64,000 bases of DNA from Curtobacterium sp. MCBA15_008 (GTDB taxonomy: Bacteria > Actinomycetota > Actinomycetes > Actinomycetales > Microbacteriaceae): contig NZ_MJGN01000045.1 in assembly GCF_001865065.1 (NCBI RefSeq), forward strand, positions 32,413 through 96,412. The letters are read 5' to 3'. The first letter of the stretch is position 1. Every line of letters starts with the position of its first letter. A program made the position numbers and the translations under genes. This document shows positions 60,374 through 64,000 of the stretch, piece by piece. The notes beneath the pieces are model-generated. The model worked only from the letters and a program-made list of their open reading frames with translations. It was not told where the DNA came from and ran no database searches.

Positions 60374-61653
60374 TGGATGTCCCTCGTCTTCACGTAGCCC
60401 GAGCGGCACGATTCGATCAGCCCGCGGCCGAGGTCTGGGCGCGCATCGGCAAGTTCGATGACGTGACCTGGATGCCGGGCGTTGACCACGTCAACTACCT
60501 CGAGCACGGCCGAGTTCGCGAGGTGCACCTCCATGGCGTGGGCTCGCCCGTCACGGAGCGACTCATCACGTCCATGGCGTGGGCCATGACGTTCACATTC
60601 TCCGACCCCGGATCCCTCCCCGTGGCGGACTACCTCGCAACCCTTCGAATCCACGATGAAGGGGACGGGAGCGTGGTCACCTGGTCGGCCGAGTTCACAG
60701 CTCGCGGCGCTGAGAATGAAGCAGCTCGTTCGCAGATGGCCGGCTGGTACGAGGCATGCCTTCAAAACGCCGGCGGGGAGCTTCTCCCCCCGTTGTCGTT
60801 GAACGTGTACGTGAGCGACTACAAGCCCATCAGCGGTGCCGTGCCGGAGTGGAAGTCATCCACCCCAGCTACTTGGCCCGCGAGCACCGCGACGCTGGTT
60901 GCGGGTGTCACCGATGCAGTCCTCATCGATGCTCTCATCACAGTCAAGGAGGTCTCGGAACTCGTTGACTGGATCAAGGCCAGCGGCAAAAACCTCACGA
61001 CTGTCTACGTCACGCACGGCCACGCCGATCACTTCCTCGGCCTCGCAGCGGTCCTCGCCGCATTCCCCGGCGCGACCGCCGTCGCGCTTCCGGAGGTTAT
61101 GCCGTTCGCCGACGAGCAGCTGAGCGAGGGTTACTTGGCTTACTGGGGATCACTGTTCCCCGGCCAGATCCCGGAAACGGTAGCCGGGCCCACCCCGATG
61201 ACGTCGAACTACATCGATCTGGAAGGGCACAAGTTGGTGCCGATCTCGGTCGGGCAGAGCGACACAGACCCGTCGAGCGTTGTGTACATCCGAGACCTGG
61301 ACGCAGTCGCCGGCGGAGACGTCATCTACAACGGGATTCACCTGTGGCTGGCGCAGACCGACGCGGCCAAGCGTGAGGAATGGGAAGCAGCAATCGACAT
61401 GGTCGATGAGCTCGACGCGTCATGGGTGGTGACCGGGCACCGGGACCCTGCCGCTCAGTCGGACGCGTCAACACCGCTCATCGCTGCGACCCGTGCCTAC
61501 CTTCGTGACTTCAACGCCTCGGTCGCGCAGAGCGACTCCGAGGAAGCGCTGGTGGCACAAATGCTAAAGCGTTACCCCGAACTCGGTAACCCTTACACGC
61601 TTACCGCTTCAGCCGCAGCCCAGTTCAGCAAGGACGAAGAAGCAACGGCCTAA
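60373..61653 (+). CDS. SRPBCC-metallo-beta-lactamase fusion protein
   Basis: The 426-residue fusion has an SRPBCC-type ligand domain (about 1-150, ARFDQPAAEVWARIGKFDDV, then GSVVTWSAEFTARG) and an MBL domain with the intact metal motif THGHADHFLGL near residue 213, GGDVIYNGIH and TGHRDPAAQSD. Intact His ligands suggest a working hydrolase acting on a ligand delivered by the N-terminal domain; that coupling is inference. The partner at 48589 has Gln for two of these His. It is coupled to the WrbA gene by TAATG. Confidence 0.85.
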   Translation: MDVPRLHVARAARFDQPAAEVWARIGKFDDVTWMPGVDHVNYLEHGRVREVHLHGVGSPVTERLITSMAWAMTFTFSDPGSLPVADYLATLRIHDEGDGSVVTWSAEFTARGAENEAARSQMAGWYEACLQNAGGELLPPLSLNVYVSDYKPISGAVPEWKSSTPATWPASTATLVAGVTDAVLIDALITVKEVSELVDWIKASGKNLTTVYVTHGHADHFLGLAAVLAAFPGATAVALPEVMPFADEQLSEGYLAYWGSLFPGQIPETVAGPTPMTSNYIDLEGHKLVPISVGQSDTDPSSVVYIRDLDAVAGGDVIYNGIHLWLAQTDAAKREEWEAAIDMVDELDASWVVTGHRDPAAQSDASTPLIAATRAYLRDFNASVAQSDSEEALVAQMLKRYPELGNPYTLTASAAAQFSKDEEATA

Positions 61654-61751
61654 GCCGTTCGTTTCATCAGCGTGATCAGAACCCAAGAGTCCGTTCCAAC
61701 GGATATCAACGACAAACGTCACTAACCTCAGCAATCCGAACAGGAGCAATC

Positions 61752-62054
61752 ATGTCTACCAAGGTCACCCTCATCATCGATAACCCGTCGGATGTCGACA
61801 CGCTCGAGGCAGCAGTGCCGAGCATGCTGGAAGCAGCTGCACAGATCCCGAAGATCGTGCGAATCGAATCTGGGAAGGTCTGGCCGAAGGAGGACGGCTC
61901 GCCGACGCCTGCCCACCGCACGATCGACATGTACTTCGAAACCTACGATGACGCGTCGGCAGCAGTCGCGTCTCCCGAAGGTGGAGAGTTCTTCGGACAG
62001 CTCGCTTCTGCTGGCGGGACGTTCACCGGCCTGTTCACGGACGTCGAACGATGA
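61752..62054 (+). CDS. EthD-domain protein
   Basis: The 100-residue protein fits the EthD/dimeric ferredoxin-like barrel fold: KVTLIIDNPSDVDTLEAAVP, then PKIVRIESGKVWP and HRTIDMYFETYDDASAAVAS. EthD-type proteins often accompany aromatic or polyketide-modifying enzymes and bind small hydrophobic ligands. The ATG at 61752 follows CAGGAGC. Its stop overlaps the next start (ATGA). Confidence 0.75.
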   Translation: MSTKVTLIIDNPSDVDTLEAAVPSMLEAAAQIPKIVRIESGKVWPKEDGSPTPAHRTIDMYFETYDDASAAVASPEGGEFFGQLASAGGTFTGLFTDVER

Positions 62055-63475
62055 CGGAGGACACATACGACCTCATCGTCATTGGCGCGGGAGCGGTCGG
62101 CGAGAACGTCGCTGACTATGCCCACAAGAGGGGCCTGCGGACGGCGATCGTCGAATCGGAACTGGTTGGCGGTGAGTGCTCCTACTGGGCCTGCATGCCC
62201 TCGAAGGCGCTCCTCCGGAGCGGGCACGCTCTTCGCGCTGCAAGCCGGCTTGGCGGCGCCAAGGAAGCTATATCGGGAGGCGTCAACGCTTCGGCGGTGC
62301 TCGCGCGACGAAACTCGTTCACCAGCGGATGGAAGGACGAGGGCCAAGTGGCGTGGTTGAAGTCCGCGGACATCGACCTGCTCCGTGGCCGCGCACGTCT
62401 CACCGGGCCGCGCAGAATAGAAGTGACGACGCCAACCGGTGAGGTGCACGAGTACGTCGCGCGCGGCGCGGTCGCGATCGCGACTGGCTCCCAACACGCG
62501 ATGCCCGACATCGACGGCCTGGTCGAGGCCGCACCGTGGGGCACCCGGGAGGCAACGAGCGCGCAACGGGTTCCAGAGAGCCTCCTTGTCATCGGCGGCG
62601 GGGTAGCGGGTACCGAACTCGCTACAGCGTGGGCTTCGCTCGGCTCGACGGTGACGTTGGTGGCCCGTGGGCGGCTGCTTGGTGGCCAAGAGCCCTTCGC
62701 CGGCGAACTGGTGGAGAAGGGTCTTCGTGAGTTGGGTGTCGACGTCCGGGTCCGCACCGACATCGACCGAGTGACTCGTGACGAGAAGGGGATGGCGACG
62801 GCCTTCCTCAACGACGGCAGCGCTGTCACCGCGCAGGAGATCTTGGTTGCCACCGGCCGAGTTCCCCAGACGAGCGACCTGGGGCTCGAAACAGTGGGAC
62901 TCACTCCCGGCGATTGGATCGACGTTGATGACACGATGCTGGTCGCTGGTACCGACTGGCTCTATGCCGTGGGTGACGTGAACCATCGCGCTCTCCTGAC
63001 ACACCAGGGGAAGTACCAGGCGCGAGCTGCTGGCGAAGCTATTGCGGCTCGCCTGCATGGAGAGACTGTCCGCGACACGCCCTGGGGTGCGCACGTTGCG
63101 ACAGCGGACCACGCTGCGGTTCCGCAAGTTACCTTCACGGACCCCGAAGTCGCAAGCGTCGGCCTCACGGAACGTGAAGCCCAGGCTCAGGGCAGGAACA
63201 TCCGCGCCGTCGAATATGACCTCGGAGCGGTAGCGGGGTCGGCGCTTCAAGCCGACGGGTACCAGGGACGAGCGAAGATGATCGTGGACGAGGACAGGTC
63301 AGTCATCGTCGGGGTCACCTTCGTTGGGCAAGACGTTGCCGAGCTGCTTCAAGCAGCCACCGTCGCCGTCGTCGGCGAAGTCACGCTCGACAGGCTGTGG
63401 CACGCGGTCCCGGCGTATCCAACAATGAACGAAATCTGGTTGCGTCTGCTTGAGGCATACGGACGCCAGCCCTAA
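62051..63475 (+). CDS. Pyridine nucleotide-disulfide oxidoreductase
   Basis: The 474-residue flavoprotein has an FAD motif VIGAGAVGENVA, the redox disulfide GGECSYWACMPSKALL (C-x4-C), an NAD(P) motif GGGVAGTELAT, the second FAD motif YAVGDVNHRA and a dimer domain at the end. It resembles the lipoamide dehydrogenase/mercuric reductase group, with a changed pair of spacer residues. HAVPAYPTMNE replaces the usual His-Glu loop but keeps His and Glu. The ATG at 62051 overlaps the EthD stop. It is the last gene of the unit. Confidence 0.87.
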   Translation: MTEDTYDLIVIGAGAVGENVADYAHKRGLRTAIVESELVGGECSYWACMPSKALLRSGHALRAASRLGGAKEAISGGVNASAVLARRNSFTSGWKDEGQVAWLKSADIDLLRGRARLTGPRRIEVTTPTGEVHEYVARGAVAIATGSQHAMPDIDGLVEAAPWGTREATSAQRVPESLLVIGGGVAGTELATAWASLGSTVTLVARGRLLGGQEPFAGELVEKGLRELGVDVRVRTDIDRVTRDEKGMATAFLNDGSAVTAQEILVATGRVPQTSDLGLETVGLTPGDWIDVDDTMLVAGTDWLYAVGDVNHRALLTHQGKYQARAAGEAIAARLHGETVRDTPWGAHVATADHAAVPQVTFTDPEVASVGLTEREAQAQGRNIRAVEYDLGAVAGSALQADGYQGRAKMIVDEDRSVIVGVTFVGQDVAELLQAATVAVVGEVTLDRLWHAVPAYPTMNEIWLRLLEAYGRQP

Positions 63476-63509
63476 CGGGGAAATGCTCCGCTTCAAGCGT
63501 CGCGGGGCG

Positions 63510-63539
63510 CGGTCGGGATCCCGCAGGGGTTCCCGACCG
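63510..63539 (+). terminator. Terminator of the plus-strand unit
   Basis: CGGTCGGGA (63510-63518) pairs with TCCCGACCG (63531-63539), extended by TCCC/GGGG, 34 bases past the last stop. It may also serve the minus-strand gene that ends at 63551. Confidence 0.65.
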
Positions 63540-63550
63540 TGGCCCGCTTC

Positions 63551-64000
63551 TCACCGCACATGCCCAGCGTGCGCACACAGCACGGGGGTCAGTACGGCCG
63601 CCAGTTTCTCGCCCATAGCTCGGTACGATGCTGCTGACCGGAAGCGCGTATCGGGACCTTCACCAGCTGGTGACACAGCAGGCTGAAATGTGACGAAATG
63701 CATGGCAGCGCAGACTTCCTCGGATACTCGGTTCATCGACTGGGCCCACCTATCGACCAGCCCTCCTGCGCGGAGCGTCACGCCCGGCAACGAACTCAGC
63801 TCTGGAACACCCACGAATACAATCGGCACCGTCTTCCCGGACGCCCGAATCGAGTGGAGAAGCCGAAGCACGGACGCCCTCCACTTCTCAAGATCGCAGA
63901 GCCGTGCGGCGTCGGAGACACCACAAACAACGGCGATGCCGTCGTAGTCAGCAGCAACCACGGTTCGGGCCAGACCGCTGAGTTCCCCGATTCGTGAGCC
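63551..64000 (-). CDS. SGNH-fold protein, C-terminal part (truncated by window end)
   Basis: The frame is open to the window edge, so the N-terminus is missing. The visible 149 residues have the SGNH pattern with a block III-like VCGVSDA where GxND is expected, and a block V-like DTRFRSAASYRAM where DxxHP is usual. Both the oxyanion Asn and the catalytic His would then be replaced (Ser and Arg), so it may be a non-catalytic SGNH-fold protein. The missing part could change this view. Confidence 0.55.
   Translation of the reverse strand, partial: GSRIGELSGLARTVVAADYDGIAVVCGVSDAARLCDLEKWRASVLRLLHSIRASGKTVPIVFVGVPELSSLPGVTLRAGGLVDRWAQSMNRVSEEVCAAMHFVTFQPAVSPAGEGPDTRFRSAASYRAMGEKLAAVLTPVLCAHAGHVR

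Noticed and set aside
19783-64000. A second copy of the tRNA-Ser 3' end (attR)
   Set aside because: I looked for the GGTTCAAATCCCACCGGTACC segment by eye and found no second copy, so no island end is claimed.
1-64000. CRISPR arrays
   Set aside because: No regularly spaced repeats with variable spacers were seen, and no Cas-like proteins are present.

Overview
The window is high-GC actinobacterial chromosome. Many starts are GTG, short gene overlaps (ATGA, TGATG, TAATG) are common, and several genes look leaderless, with a TANNNT box six or seven bases before the start codon. The core genes (lysS, principal sigma factor, nadK, clpC, an ArgA-type N-acetylglutamate synthase, cspA, radA) suggest an actinomycete, and Microbacteriaceae (Curtobacterium-like) is my best guess from recognition only.

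Bases 1-19,690 read as core genome: lysS and small proteins, the sigma factor, a TDT-family transporter, nadK, a stand-alone Clp N-domain protein next to clpC, a four-gene operon (XRE regulator, small HExxH peptidase, multi-spanning membrane protein, membrane-anchored alpha/beta hydrolase), an SRPBCC protein, argA, two secreted or anchored proteins, cspA, an SseB-like gene, radA and an SGNH hydrolase. Strong hairpin terminators separate most units, and three share a CTGGAGGCGC/GGAGGCGC core.

A tRNA-Ser(CGA) at 19,693-19,782 marks the junction with accessory DNA. Directly after it, on the minus strand, come a DDE-type transposase-like protein and an overlapping tyrosine-recombinase-like protein. 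Next is a module of an HTH-like protein, an IrrE-type metallopeptidase with a zinc-ribbon tail, and a membrane protein. A second recombinase-fold protein that has lost its catalytic residues, the relic of a third copy, and a LexA-type box ahead of a DUF6504-like gene follow. No second copy of the tRNA 3' end was seen, so the far edge of any island lies outside the window or has decayed.

Bases 30,900-63,500 are a long run of oxidative-stress, xenobiotic and transport genes, each group with its own regulator: azoreductase/HxlR, TetR/two SDRs, RclA-like flavoprotein, MmyB-type XRE regulators, a LAL-type LuxR regulator, a MacB-like ABC transporter, aldo-keto reductase, a TDT-MFS fusion, haloperoxidase-like hydrolases, a CPA1 antiporter, and a MarR-controlled cluster (SDR, BBE-type flavoprotein, alpha/beta hydrolase, NAD(P)-binding protein, WrbA-like flavodoxin, SRPBCC-metallo-beta-lactamase fusion, EthD protein, disulfide flavoreductase). 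Two gene types occur twice here: the SRPBCC-MBL fusion, one copy with its metal motif destroyed, and an alpha/beta hydrolase. The window ends inside a minus-strand SGNH-like gene.
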